Assembly (NCBI GenBank): GCA_017651425.1
Contig: JAGCCZ010000004.1
Coordinates: forward strand, 1 to 64,000
Source: Bacteroidales bacterium
GTDB taxonomy: Bacteria > Bacteroidota > Bacteroidia > Bacteroidales > WCHB1-69
Length of the DNA: 64,000 nt
Direction: 5' to 3'
Shown: positions 9,201-16,921 of the stretch, in pieces
Layout: each line of letters opens with the position of its first letter
Numbering within the stretch: position 1 is the first letter of the stretch
Position numbers and translations under genes: made by a program
The notes under the pieces: model-generated
What the model saw: the letters and a program-made list of their open reading frames with translations, nothing else
What the model was told of the DNA's origin: nothing
Database searches by the model: none

Positions 9201-11819
9201 GCGGGTCGGGGTGGAAGCCAATCCGCTACAGTCGAAAGCAATGGTGTGGAAAGTGTTCTCGCCACCCAACTCGCTGGCCAAATAGACTTGTTGTGTATAA
9301 CTGTAATTATAAAAACTGTAGGAAGGGAAGTATGAGGTGGTGGTGGTTCCCGTGCCAACGCTGATGTCACCACCCGAGATGCAGTGGGTGTTGAACATGG
9401 CGGTCAGGGTGTCGCTGGTCCCGTTGTCACAGAGAACATAGAGACGCACGTCGTAAGTGGTCAGCGGATTGAGGTTCGTGAGGAAAAACTGGGTGTTTGT
9501 TGTGGTAACGGACATCCAGTTGTCCAAGCCCTGTTCGGAATATTCGATTGTATAGACGTCGCTGGCATCGGACAGGTCGCCGGTTTGCCAAGCGAGGGTG
9601 GCCACTGTTCCCGTAGTGGAGACAACACGGAAGTGGGAGGGCATGCCACATCCGGCGATGTAGTTGACCTCAACGTCATCTACATGCACATAGTTGGTGA
9701 AATAGCCCGGGGCGCGCAGGGCTATATAGCGGCCTGTACCCGTATAGCCGTTGAAGTAGGTGACAAATTCCTGCCACTGGTTGGTGCCGTCGTACATGCT
9801 GCCATCAAGACTCTTGACAAGGGTGAAGGTGGAGGGGTCGCGGGGATCCGACATCACACCGATTTCGAGGCTGCCGTACGTTGTGGAGGTCTTGCGGGCC
9901 TTGAAGCGCAACTGGAGCGTGGTTAAATCTATGGCCGCATCCAACGAGGGAAGTATGGCGTAGGCGGGCGCATCAGAATAGGAATACAGATAGAGGTAAC
10001 TGTTGCTGCTGTCCGCCTCCTGGTTCACGTAGGCGGTGCTGTTCAAGGTTGTTTCGCGCATCCAACAGTCGGGCAGGAGGTTGCCAGAACCCAAAACCTC
10101 AAAGTCGGTGCTGTAGGGCAGCTGGCTGTTCGGCAGGCAGAGAGTGGTGAAGGAGTATGTCGCCCAGTTGCTGTAGTCACTCCCGCAGTTGCCGCGCAAA
10201 TAGAGGGTGTAGTTGGTGTTGTCCGTCAATCCCTGCATGGTGAAGATTGTGTCGGTGACCGTCTGCATGGCTTCGGACCCCAAGCTGCTTCCTTCGGGCA
10301 CAAGCACCACATCGAACGAGGAGACACCGCCACGGGGAATCCAGGAGGCCGTCGCGCTGTTGTCAGTGATTTCAGACACCTGCAGCTGCGTGGGCATGGG
10401 ACAGGCGATTGGCTCACCGATCATGAAACGGATATTGCTGCGGATGGTGCCCCGCGTGCCACTGTAGGTATTGCTCTCCGGCGTGAGGGGCGAGGTTGAG
10501 GTCTGGTAGTAGAGCGACTGGTTGGTGGCGGCGTGAGCATAGAAGGTGTTGACGTAGCCGCCGGCGACACCGGTGTTGTCAAGCACGGTGACAACCAAAT
10601 TGTCGGAACCGTTCCACTCGAACGGCTGGTCCAACGGAATGTTCAGCCAATAGTTGGGGCCTCCGTTGTGGAAATAAAGAGTACCGTCATATACGAGCGT
10701 CATGGCACTGATGGGCAGCCAGTCGGTGGTGCTTGAAAAGATACTCTTGTTGGTATGGGAGAGATAAATCTTCAGATGACGGTATTGCGGACTGGCCTGG
10801 AAATATTGGAAGGAGATACAGTTTATCAAACCGTTGATGTGGTTGATTTCGCTTGCCGTGTAGATTTGTTGGCTATAGGAGTATGGATAATAGGTGGAGG
10901 TGGGCAGGCGGTAGTTCTCCGTATTGCCATTGCTGACAAAAACACTGTCCATGCAGTTGATGCATGGGTTGTCGGCCATGGTGACGGTGGCCGTGACCGG
11001 TGTTGACTCGCAGCCGTTGCGGAACTTGGCAGTGACATCATACTGGTAGGTGCCGTTGGCCACGTTGTCGGTATAGTCAAGGGAGACAACAGGCGTGGGG
11101 GTCAACAGGTTGTTGTCGCGATATACTTTGTATCCTTCCACAATTTGGTCGTTGTCAGTCACAATGCCGATAATAATCCAGTTGTAGTCGGGCAGGGAGC
11201 CTTGGGTCAGGGTGGACCAGCTGCCGCCAAGGTTGATGAGCTCGCCTTTTCCCACAACGGCACCGCCGCTGCTGGCACCGAGCGGATAGCACTCCTCCGT
11301 GCTGTTGCTCACGCACTGGATGCCAATCCACAGCTCCTGGTCGTGGTTGATAGCCACCGCACTGTCGAGCATAATGGTGTTGAGGCTGCTCACAACCAAT
11401 TCCTCGGTGATGAGCTTGCTATATACCAAAGTGCCTGCATTGTAGGAAGATCCATGGCTGCCACCACGCCAAATCTTGATGGTATATTGGCACAAAGATG
11501 TCTCCTCACCCGGTATGAAACTCACAGCCGTGAGAGAGTGGTGGGTATATGCGGACAAGTCGGAGGCCTCAAAGCGCACGGCACCCGTCAGGTTCACAGG
11601 ACCTGTGGAAAGTCCGATGCGCGTGGCCATCGTCGTGGTGGACCACATCAATTGCTGTTGGGAATTGTTGGCTGGCGCGTCCCATTGCAAACGCACATTG
11701 TTCCAAGACGGGTAGTGCATAATCGCATTCAGAGACGCCGGAGCCTCACAATAAGTCTGTGCCGACAGAGACCACATCCCCATTGTCAAAATTGCAAAAA
11801 GGGTAAAGATTTTTTTCAT
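6204..11819 (-). CDS. Giant FN3-repeat surface protein with T9SS sorting domain
   Basis: A secreted modular protein of 1871 aa. The signal peptide is residues 1-20 (ending WSLSAQ). About eight fibronectin type III modules, most opening with Cys-x-x-Pro, alternate with other domains. There are two related lectin-like beta domains (about 285-470 and 820-1000; shared core TQQVYLASEL / SQQIYTASEI). Three MAM- or choice-of-anchor-J-like domains begin near 566, 1086 and 1343. Three FN3 modules follow at about 1510-1785. The last 80 residues are a type A T9SS C-terminal domain (LYPNPTEG ... GVYFARI ... KRFVKK). The protein is predicted to cross the outer membrane by T9SS and be surface-anchored or released. 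Adhesion or glycan binding is a reasonable guess only. The CTD contains a repeat-derived stretch (see findings). Confidence 0.85.
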   Translation of the reverse strand: MKKIFTLFAILTMGMWSLSAQTYCEAPASLNAIMHYPSWNNVRLQWDAPANNSQQQLMWSTTTMATRIGLSTGPVNLTGAVRFEASDLSAYTHHSLTAVSFIPGEETSLCQYTIKIWRGGSHGSSYNAGTLVYSKLITEELVVSSLNTIMLDSAVAINHDQELWIGIQCVSNSTEECYPLGASSGGAVVGKGELINLGGSWSTLTQGSLPDYNWIIIGIVTDNDQIVEGYKVYRDNNLLTPTPVVSLDYTDNVANGTYQYDVTAKFRNGCESTPVTATVTMADNPCINCMDSVFVSNGNTENYRLPTSTYYPYSYSQQIYTASEINHINGLINCISFQYFQASPQYRHLKIYLSHTNKSIFSSTTDWLPISAMTLVYDGTLYFHNGGPNYWLNIPLDQPFEWNGSDNLVVTVLDNTGVAGGYVNTFYAHAATNQSLYYQTSTSPLTPESNTYSGTRGTIRSNIRFMIGEPIACPMPTQLQVSEITDNSATASWIPRGGVSSFDVVLVPEGSSLGSEAMQTVTDTIFTMQGLTDNTNYTLYLRGNCGSDYSNWATYSFTTLCLPNSQLPYSTDFEVLGSGNLLPDCWMRETTLNSTAYVNQEADSSNSYLYLYSYSDAPAYAILPSLDAAIDLTTLQLRFKARKTSTTYGSLEIGVMSDPRDPSTFTLVKSLDGSMYDGTNQWQEFVTYFNGYTGTGRYIALRAPGYFTNYVHVDDVEVNYIAGCGMPSHFRVVSTTGTVATLAWQTGDLSDASDVYTIEYSEQGLDNWMSVTTTNTQFFLTNLNPLTTYDVRLYVLCDNGTSDTLTAMFNTHCISGGDISVGTGTTTTSYFPSYSFYNYSYTQQVYLASELGGENTFHTIAFDCSGLASTPTRNYQIYLMHTTETGASAGWLPADSAKLVYTGNITWQTGWNTISLDTMFHYDGVRNLALLVLDNTGVYYSGNNFRAHTATTTSRYVYQDAAAYNPMNVSSTGTSTSSRNNIIFGGICDSVVSCVPPVVVVGDVTPHTAQITWAQGYQESSWDLDYQMEGDSTWTSVGVQNGNSYSFNNLFSSNTYRVRMRSFCDFDTSNYTQVSFHTDCEYLDTLPFMEDFDQYASGSTSFPDCWTRLNTSSTPYPYVSGSYSVSGSRSLYLYNGGSSYYAIGMLPRFSNAIAMDSLRITFQTYTTSLSAMMEVGVMENPTDASSFTSLATITPNVISQWEEQEILTRNYHGTGHYVAVRLPMGTSSSFYIDDIAIDYLPECIHVMQLAATEVDSASARIVWTPGRDETGWELIVIPTPADSVDLDTCTVLYPTEPSYLVDMLTPMTDYTAYVRVNCGNTYSEWQSVQFQTTQTPLIAPFVCTFEDTAEHWLFANGTSTNRWYIDTAAHNGGSRGLYISDDNGVTNHYTSSSCYVWAYRDIYLPANPGGYTLSFDWRCVGEGSYDYLTVYFGNPSAPVAGTSLTTPPGTEDISGRLNQSSTFQTFTTTLPGRNTGGVQRLYFMWHNDPSVDNQPPIAVDNVSVSLQTQQQPGCSQPVNIYAYNVTPNSATVIWHETGEATHWNLYYKPSTTTAWTAIMDAPKPCTLTNLSEGTTYDIYVESVCDPVANTISQPSFANTFTTGVTCPQPVGIVVSNITYNSFVVNWTPAGSETSWTVSYRVNTASTWTDLPVTSHPYTVTGLSGSTTYNVRVKANCSSTEESFWTEYANTIVTPEAPCPVPTNTTVSDITPHTATVTWTQPDNSASSWRVSFRKVGGSWDTVVVSTPTYNMTGLEANSRYMVRIYAICDANSVSSPAVTSFYTTEDTTGIAEYLNQAVTLYPNPTEGSIKIQNSEFNIQSVEVYDAYGRMLNMVNVNDKSAIIDMSDYAAGVYFARITMSEGVITKRFVKK

Positions 11820-11980
11820 AATTTTATACTTTTAATTTTTATATATTATTGTTTTTCAATCGTTTATAAATAACAATATAAAACCAAGCCCGTCAGATTT
11901 CTCCAAGAAAACATTCCAACCGGAGAAAATTCCTTCAATATGAAAAGGAAACAATACACCCAAGTTGAAAATAGGGCACA

Positions 11981-11988
11981 AAAGTATT
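11981..11988 (-). promoter_or_regulatory. Possible -7 element for the giant T9SS gene
   Basis: TACTTTTG on the minus strand, 162 nt upstream of the start at 11819. The leader would be long, so the assignment is tentative. The rest of 11820-12030 is AT-rich with no gene seen. Confidence 0.35.
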
Positions 11989-12030
11989 ATATTTTTTTGA
12001 AAAAGAAAAGAGGGGGAAGAAAAAAAAGAT

Positions 12031-12066
12031 GGGGATTACAAATAGGCCAATGGCCATGTAATCCCC
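12031..12066 (-). repeat. REP-like palindrome 2 (divergent)
   Basis: GGGGATTACA (12031-12040) pairs perfectly with TGTAATCCCC (12057-12066). Inside it GGCC pairs with GGCC (12045-12048, 12052-12055). The right end reads CCCCTAA instead of CCCTAC, so membership of the REP family is less certain than for the others. Confidence 0.45.
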
Positions 12067-12067
12067 T

Positions 12068-12095
12068 AAAAAAAAATGCCCGCAGGATTGCGGGC
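12068..12095 (-). terminator. Terminator of the sigma-factor operon
   Basis: On the minus strand GCCCGC/GCGGGC (12078-12083 with 12090-12095) is followed by nine T (12068-12076). It lies 48 nt after the stop of the lipoprotein gene at 12143. Confidence 0.8.
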
Positions 12096-12142
12096 ACCAT
12101 TAAAAAATTTTTTACCTATTACAAGTTATAATCTATTGAAGA

Positions 12143-12709
12143 TTATATCGTTGCATCACGTTGAAATACTGCCGGGAAATTGATGGCGTTATCATTTTCA
12201 TCGGCAAGCGGAAGAATAATAGTAATCTCGTCTGTTGTGTCATCATAGGTGAAAGAGAGTTGATAATTGATGGGGTCGCCGTTTTCTTCGATGCCCACAG
12301 CCGTCAGGGTGCCGGTGTGTGTGGAACCATCATAGAAATAGGAGAAGTTCATCTGCTGAATCTCTTCCAAGGTGTATTCCCCAGCCACATCAGCCATGTG
12401 GTACACACTGATGTTGTCGGAAAAAGTGATGTGCGCAAATTCGGTGCCGAAATTGAGATGATACACCATCGCCGAATCTGCTCCGAGCTCACATCCATAG
12501 TCGCTGAGATGCATGCCCGACATGGCATAGACAAAATCGTCAAGCGAGATGGTGGCGGTCCAATTGGTGCCGGTGAGGTCAGAGGTGGTGGTCACTCTTG
12601 GAGTGTTTTGGGGTGTACCTTCGTTGTCCAAGGTGATCTCTTCTCTTTGACAGGAATTCAGGCAAAGTGCGATGGCAAAAAAAGCCAGAACCAAAATGTT
12701 TTTCTTCAT
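12143..12709 (-). CDS. Putative lipoprotein, end of ECF sigma operon
   Basis: A small exported protein of 188 aa with a lipoprotein signal: MKKNILVLAFFAIALCLNSC, predicted lipidated Cys20. The mature part is acidic and beta-rich (SFYDGSTHTGTL, INYQLSFTYDDTTDEITIIL), resembling the lipocalin-like lipoproteins common in Bacteroidota. I recognise no family with certainty. The start is set at the ATG at 12709, because the frame extended upstream would overlap the neighbouring lipoprotein gene and lacks a signal peptide. It is the last gene before a strong terminator and lies about 100 nt after the gene at 12810-13613. Confidence 0.65.
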   Translation of the reverse strand: MKKNILVLAFFAIALCLNSCQREEITLDNEGTPQNTPRVTTTSDLTGTNWTATISLDDFVYAMSGMHLSDYGCELGADSAMVYHLNFGTEFAHITFSDNISVYHMADVAGEYTLEEIQQMNFSYFYDGSTHTGTLTAVGIEENGDPINYQLSFTYDDTTDEITIILPLADENDNAINFPAVFQRDATI

Positions 12710-12809
12710 TGTTTTTGTTTTTTTGTGTTTAGATAAATTATTTGAATTGAAAAATGTTTCTGTCATAAGAACGGAACAAGTCGGATAAAAACTACAGCCG
12801 TGAAAAAAA

Positions 12810-13613
12810 TTATTGTTTTTCGAATTGTAGTTGGTAGTAATGGCTGCCAGTCTCCGGACTTGAGGCTGTCTGGGAGATGACCAGATTGCCGGATGTGATC
12901 CAATTGACGTTCCATAAACCACTGTTCGGCAGAAGGTCGCTGGAAAGTTCGCCTTCCGATGTCAGATTCCAGAGGGCGTGTTCGGTGACAGTAATATCGC
13001 TACCTGCGCCGACAAGGGTCATTTCCAGGGTGTCGTTGGCAAAAAAAGTGTAGAACAGGGTTCCTCCGTTCTCTCCAATCACGAAATAGCTGGTGTCCTG
13101 CGTGTTACCATTGGGATCCATTGGTGTCACAACCATTTCCTCCAATTTCCAGGTGCCCAGGATGAGATTGGAGGTGAGGTTGGAGGGGTTTGAGGCGTAT
13201 GCCATGCCGTTCCATCTTCCGGTACTGGAATCGAATGAGACGCTCACGGTACGACCTTGTTTTTCCATCTCTTTCATCCAAGCCACCATCTCGTCGCGGT
13301 TGGTGGTGCTGAAGCTTATTGCACGCTTGGTGTTGCAACTTTTCTTGTCGGAAAAAGTCTGGGCATGACTTGTGTTGTAAAATTTCACCACCTTGCCCTC
13401 TTGGGCGTAGCTGCAGAAAAGATCCAGCAGGGCATCCCATTCCTTGTCGGTTTCCAAGGTTTGCCGCATTTCAACAGCATCCACGGAATAGAGGACGACA
13501 CGCTCCCGCGAGTCGGAGTTTCCGTCATCGGGAGTGACCGGTTCGGGTCCACAGGCGGCAAACGACAGTGCCAGCATAACTGTCAATGTTGTAAATCTCA
13601 ATATTGTTTTCAT
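12810..13613 (-). CDS. Putative lipoprotein in ECF sigma operon
   Basis: A protein of 267 aa with lipoprotein signal MKTILRFTTLTVMLALSFAACG (lipidated Cys about 21) and a disordered Pro/Asp linker. It has two parts. The first (about 40-130) contains EWDALLDLFCSYAQ and the motif MVAWMKEME ... GRWNGMAYAS. The second (about 140-267) is a lipocalin-like beta domain starting at ILGTWKLEEMVV. The first part resembles the 134-aa product of the adjacent gene (shared W-x-x-EM and RWNG blocks, ALLD helix). The ATG at 13613 is preferred to a TTG 9 nt upstream, because it begins directly at the signal peptide. Function unknown; probably an envelope target or sensor of the sigma system. Confidence 0.6.
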   Translation of the reverse strand: MKTILRFTTLTVMLALSFAACGPEPVTPDDGNSDSRERVVLYSVDAVEMRQTLETDKEWDALLDLFCSYAQEGKVVKFYNTSHAQTFSDKKSCNTKRAISFSTTNRDEMVAWMKEMEKQGRTVSVSFDSSTGRWNGMAYASNPSNLTSNLILGTWKLEEMVVTPMDPNGNTQDTSYFVIGENGGTLFYTFFANDTLEMTLVGAGSDITVTEHALWNLTSEGELSSDLLPNSGLWNVNWITSGNLVISQTASSPETGSHYYQLQFEKQ

Positions 13614-13623
13614 TTTCGTCAAA

Positions 13624-14028
13624 TTATTGTTTTTGCATTTTGTTCATTTGATAATCCAGGAGGGCGTCGTACTGTTTTTCCGTGTCGAGTCGATAGAAGC
13701 CGACGGCATGTCGAGTGTGCGAGGCCACCACGCGCAGCAGGGGCCTGCCGTTCCATCGTGTGCGTTTGGAGGGCTGTTTCATTTCTCCCAGCCAACTGGT
13801 GACGCCCTCTTCGCCACGGATGTCGAGTTCTTGCTTGAGCTGTTGCCATGCCTTTTCGTTGTCCGCCACCACAAGCACCACATCCACACGCACGGAGTCG
13901 TTAAGCTTGAAGCCGCTCACCTGCGCCACTGTCAGGTCCTGCCGTGAAGCGTAGCGTTTGTAGAGTTCGCTCTGCGCCATCATCGACACAGGCAACAGCA
14001 AAATAAGTATGATCAATATTCTTTTCAT
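13624..14028 (-). CDS. Small secreted protein, DUF4252-like
   Basis: An exported protein of 134 aa with signal peptide MKRILIILILLLPVSMMAQ. After it, SELYKRYASRQDLTVAQVSG resembles the opening of DUF4252 proteins, which usually sit in Bacteroidota ECF sigma operons. The start ATG overlaps the stop of the preceding membrane gene by one base (TAATG), which suggests translational coupling. The C-terminal half (TSWLGEMKQ ... TRWNGRPLL) is echoed in the next lipoprotein. No catalytic motif is seen. Confidence 0.55.
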   Translation of the reverse strand: MKRILIILILLLPVSMMAQSELYKRYASRQDLTVAQVSGFKLNDSVRVDVVLVVADNEKAWQQLKQELDIRGEEGVTSWLGEMKQPSKRTRWNGRPLLRVVASHTRHAVGFYRLDTEKQYDALLDYQMNKMQKQ

Positions 14029-14297
14029 TATTCCATCAGCATTTCAGCGGCCATGGTGACCCATTGCGCATCGGTAGTGCCCGCGCGGTTGCAATATACA
14101 TTTTCATATCCTTGAGGCTGGCGCAGCCAAACGGTGAGTATGGACACCGTCACTATCACAAAAGCAACTATCATGGTGGTTGTTCGAATAACCCGACTTC
14201 TGCTTTGTCGCCACCCCGGGTATTCTTCCACCAGCCGTTTGCCATAGCGTTCCGCCTCGGCCTGTAACCAAAGTTCGTTGAATTCGTTTTCTGTCAT
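14028..14297 (-). CDS. Single-pass membrane protein, possible anti-sigma partner
   Basis: A protein of 89 aa with an N-terminal acidic/amphipathic segment (about 1-30), then a basic stretch (RQSRSRVIRTT). One transmembrane helix follows (about 40-58, MIVAFVIVTVSILTVWL), then a short C-terminal tail. Its start overlaps the sigma-factor stop by four bases (ATGA). A cytoplasmic N-terminus next to an ECF sigma gene suggests an anti-sigma role. The sequence is too short and diverged to assign to a known anti-sigma family. The tail (TTDAQWVTMAAEMLME) would be periplasmic. Confidence 0.5.
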   Translation of the reverse strand: MTENEFNELWLQAEAERYGKRLVEEYPGWRQSRSRVIRTTTMIVAFVIVTVSILTVWLRQPQGYENVYCNRAGTTDAQWVTMAAEMLME

Positions 14298-14761
14298 AGT
14301 TCCATTGATTTTCGTAATTTTTCTTTTATTCTCACCAATCTCACACTCACATTCTTCACCGTAATCCCCACCCGCTCGCCTATTTCTTCGTAATTGTAAC
14401 CCTCCAGCTGTAGATTGACAATAGTCCGGTCGGGTTCATCCAACAAAGCGATCCGCTCGTGCAACTCGCGTAGCAGACTGCGGTCCTCGTCGATTTTCTC
14501 ATAGTCATCCGGCAGCTTGTCGGTCTTTTTTTCACGACGCAGACTGTCGATCACTGTGTTGCGTCCCATTTTCCAGATGAGCGCTGCCTGTTGTACCTTT
14601 GGCAGGTCCAGCAATTTCTCACGGTTGCGCCACAAAGCCACTGCGACATCCTGCAACAGGTCGTCCACCTCAATTCCACGCTGGCCATATCGGCGGCATA
14701 TTGAGAAAATCAAACCACGGTAGCGGTGGAGCATGCTTTCAAAAGGATCCTGTGATCTCAC
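14294..14761 (-). CDS. ECF-type RNA polymerase sigma factor
   Basis: A sigma-70 family ECF factor of 155 aa. Region 2 (about 10-75) contains the core-binding FSICRRYGQRG...VDDLLQDVAVALW. Region 4 (about 95-150) carries the helix-turn-helix LEGYNYEEIGERVGITVKNVSVRLVR, split here by description: LEGYNYEEIGERVG then ITVKNVSVRLVR. It heads a five-gene operon (14761 down to 12143) joined by ATGA and TAATG overlaps for its first three genes. The products downstream are a membrane protein, a secreted protein and two lipoproteins. This suggests an envelope-stress type response. No TAnnTTTG element is obvious upstream, consistent with autoregulation from an ECF promoter I cannot define. Confidence 0.88.
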   Translation of the reverse strand: MRSQDPFESMLHRYRGLIFSICRRYGQRGIEVDDLLQDVAVALWRNREKLLDLPKVQQAALIWKMGRNTVIDSLRREKKTDKLPDDYEKIDEDRSLLRELHERIALLDEPDRTIVNLQLEGYNYEEIGERVGITVKNVSVRLVRIKEKLRKSMEL

Positions 14762-14861
14762 ATGTATAATAACGTAAAGGAAAGACTAAAAACTACAGGC
14801 GTTCAAAAAAAAAATTATATACCTGATGGCACAAATCAGGGCTTTTGCATCTTTTTTTTTG

Positions 14862-15320
14862 ATTTGGGCGTGCCGGCGCGGCGGCGGGAATTGTGTCTCC
14901 TTCGCACAAGCCATCAAATGCCGCCACGCCGTCGGGCTTTCCGCTGCAATGATTTTGGTTTAAAACCCACCACCATTCCGCGAGACGCGAAGCGTCAAGC
15001 GGAACCTCCGTCTCGCCAGGGGACGCATTCCCACCAAAATCATTTCCGCTTCAATCCCTCACGCATGCTCGTTGAACCATACAGCCGTTTCGCGGCGAGC
15101 AACTTGCAGCCTCGTCTCAACGTTCTCCCGCGCCGCGATTTTCCTGCGCACGCACCCCTCCCAGGGGTTGCAGCGCTCGTTCCTCGCGCTTTAACCCCTG
15201 GCTACCAAGCTCTTGCCCCTAACGGGGCTGCTCAAGGAAAACTCTTAATTATAATTATTGCCTCTATTGTCCCGGAGGGACAACATCTCAATAACCCCAC
15301 ACAAGCGACGAAGGAGCGCA
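14862..15320 (+). repeat. Dispersed structured repeat, copy 2
   Basis: Plus-strand copy of the element at 15-415. Shared blocks in order: ATTTGGGCGTGCCGGCGCGG (14862-14881); core 14948-15044 closed by AATGATTTTGG/CCAAAATCATT; inner GCGAGAC (14980-14986) with GTCTCGC (15010-15016); GGGGA/TTCCC hairpin (15019-15032); CTCGTCTCAACGTTCTCCC (15111-15129); and a TCCCGGAGGGACAACATCTC block (15270-15289) before AATAACCCCA. It also carries an extra segment with AGGGGTT/AACCCCT (about 15161-15199) that copy 1 lacks. A one-base indel relative to copy 1 shifts every reading frame, while the paired arms are kept. Confidence 0.75.
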
Positions 15321-15620
15321 GTATGGGGCGGAACGGCGTCACCGACACCCTCTCGCGGCGCGGAAATCGGCACCCAAGATGCAAGAAACCTGCTCGCCGC
15401 GAAAGGGAGGCGTTGGAAAAAAGCGTTGCTTAAAGACCTGCTCATGCAGGTCTGATGCCATCAGGTATATAACCACCTAAAAAAAAGTGGGCAATGATAT
15501 AGATGTTGACCCGCGAAAACAGAAGCGATTTTTTCCCGGCGCTAAATGATACTCGCGACACTGAAGTGCCTCGGAATCAAAATCGCAAGTTGCAAACAGA
15601 ATCTCCCGAATTCGTCGCCT
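15321..15620. other. Gene-free spacer after repeat copy 2
   Basis: No gene is seen. One perfect 8-bp hairpin AGACCTGC-TCAT-GCAGGTCT (15434-15453) is followed on the minus strand by TTAAG. It could terminate the CoA-transferase operon, although it lies 168 nt past that stop codon. Confidence 0.4.
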
Positions 15621-16916
15621 TCAACTTTTTACTCCTCCAAACCGTTCCTGCGCTGCCCTTTCGAGTGCCTCGCGGGCGGCGGGGTGCGCGATGGAGATCA
15701 GCAGCCGCGCGCGCTCCTGCAGGGGACGGCCGAACAGGTTGACGGCACCGTACTCGGTAACCACCCAGTGTACCACCGTGCGCGGGGTCACCACGCCGGC
15801 CCCTTCGGCCAAGGTCGGCACAATCTTGCTCACACCCTTGGCAGTGGCGGCCGGCATCGCGATGACAGGGATGCCCCCCTCGCTGGCCACAGCTCCCAGC
15901 ATGAAGTCGAGCTGCCCGCCCGAGCCGCTGAAGTGGCGCGTGCCAATGGAATCGGCGCACACCTGGCCCGTCAGGTCAATCTGGATGGCCGAGTTGAGCG
16001 CCACCACCTTGGGGTTCTGTGCGATAACGGCCGGCGAATTGGTATAGGCCACATCCTGCATCAGCACGTCAGTATTGCGGTGTACGAAGTCGTAAAGCTT
16101 TTGGGTACCCTTCAAGAATGTGGCCACATGCTTGCCCTGGTCGATGCGCTTGCGACTGCCATCGATGACACCCTGCTCAATCAGGGGCAGCACCCCGTCG
16201 GAGAACATCTCCGAGTGGATGCCCAAATGCCGGTGGTCGCCCAACTGGGCCAGCACCGCGTTGGGGATATTGCCGATGCCGATCTGCAAGGTGGCCCCGT
16301 CGGGGATGAGCGCGGCCACACGCTTGCCGATGGCCACGTCCTGCTCGCTCAGCGGAGGGAATTCGGCCTCCAACAAGGGCACGTCATGCCGCACCAGGGC
16401 CGTGATGGACGACAACGGGATGCGCGCGTCGCCGTAACAGAAAGGCATATAGCGGTTGACCTGGGCAATCACATACCGGGCCTGCTCAATAGCCGCCAAT
16501 GTGCAGTCCACCGAGGTACCCAACGACACATAGCCCTCCTCGTCGGGCTCGCTCACCATCAGCAGCACACCGTCCACGGGTTGTATGCCCTCGCGAATAA
16601 TGCGGGCTGTATCGGAAAGCGAACAAGGGATATAGTCCGCCCTGCCCTCCTGCGTGGCCTTGCGCACATTGCCACCCACGAAGAAGGAGTCCAGATGGAA
16701 ATGGCCGGCATATTGCGGCAGCACATAGTCGGCATAGCCCTCCGTGTAGAGATGGGTGATATGCACGTTGCGCAACTCAGGGGCACGGGCCACCAAGGCG
16801 CGGATGAGATGCTCGGGAGCGGCGGCCACACAAGGCCAATGCAGGCGGTCACCGGACCGCACCCGCTGGAGTGCCTGCTCTGCCGTGACCGTCTGTGGGA
16901 AAATGCGGGAGTCCAT
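15621..16916 (-). CDS. Acetyl-CoA hydrolase/CoA-transferase family protein (4-hydroxybutyrate or butyrate type)
   Basis: A class I CoA-transferase of 431 aa, the length of AbfT/Cat2-like enzymes. It would move CoA between acetyl-CoA and a carboxylic acid (4-hydroxybutyrate, butyrate, propionate or succinate). The catalytic Glu lies in GIHSEMFSDG (about residue 220). The CoA-binding glycine loop GSGGQLDFMLGA is near 345, and VVTEYGAVNLFG near 400. The frame extends upstream, but the ATG at 16916 fits the family start (MDSRIFPQTVTAEQAL) and leaves a 5-nt gap to the CNNM gene, so the two form an operon. The substrate cannot be fixed from sequence. A fermentative role is likely. Confidence 0.85.
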   Translation of the reverse strand: MDSRIFPQTVTAEQALQRVRSGDRLHWPCVAAAPEHLIRALVARAPELRNVHITHLYTEGYADYVLPQYAGHFHLDSFFVGGNVRKATQEGRADYIPCSLSDTARIIREGIQPVDGVLLMVSEPDEEGYVSLGTSVDCTLAAIEQARYVIAQVNRYMPFCYGDARIPLSSITALVRHDVPLLEAEFPPLSEQDVAIGKRVAALIPDGATLQIGIGNIPNAVLAQLGDHRHLGIHSEMFSDGVLPLIEQGVIDGSRKRIDQGKHVATFLKGTQKLYDFVHRNTDVLMQDVAYTNSPAVIAQNPKVVALNSAIQIDLTGQVCADSIGTRHFSGSGGQLDFMLGAVASEGGIPVIAMPAATAKGVSKIVPTLAEGAGVVTPRTVVHWVVTEYGAVNLFGRPLQERARLLISIAHPAAREALERAAQERFGGVKS

Positions 16917-16921
16917 AGTTG

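Noticed and set aside
12143-12922. Longer version of the lipoprotein gene starting at 12922
   Set aside because: It would overlap the upstream lipoprotein gene and hide the lipoprotein signal, which starts at 12709.
14762-15433. Open frame of 223 codons (plus) in the right repeat
   Set aside because: Same reason: frame not conserved with copy 1, Arg/Pro-rich composition from GC-rich DNA, no domain.
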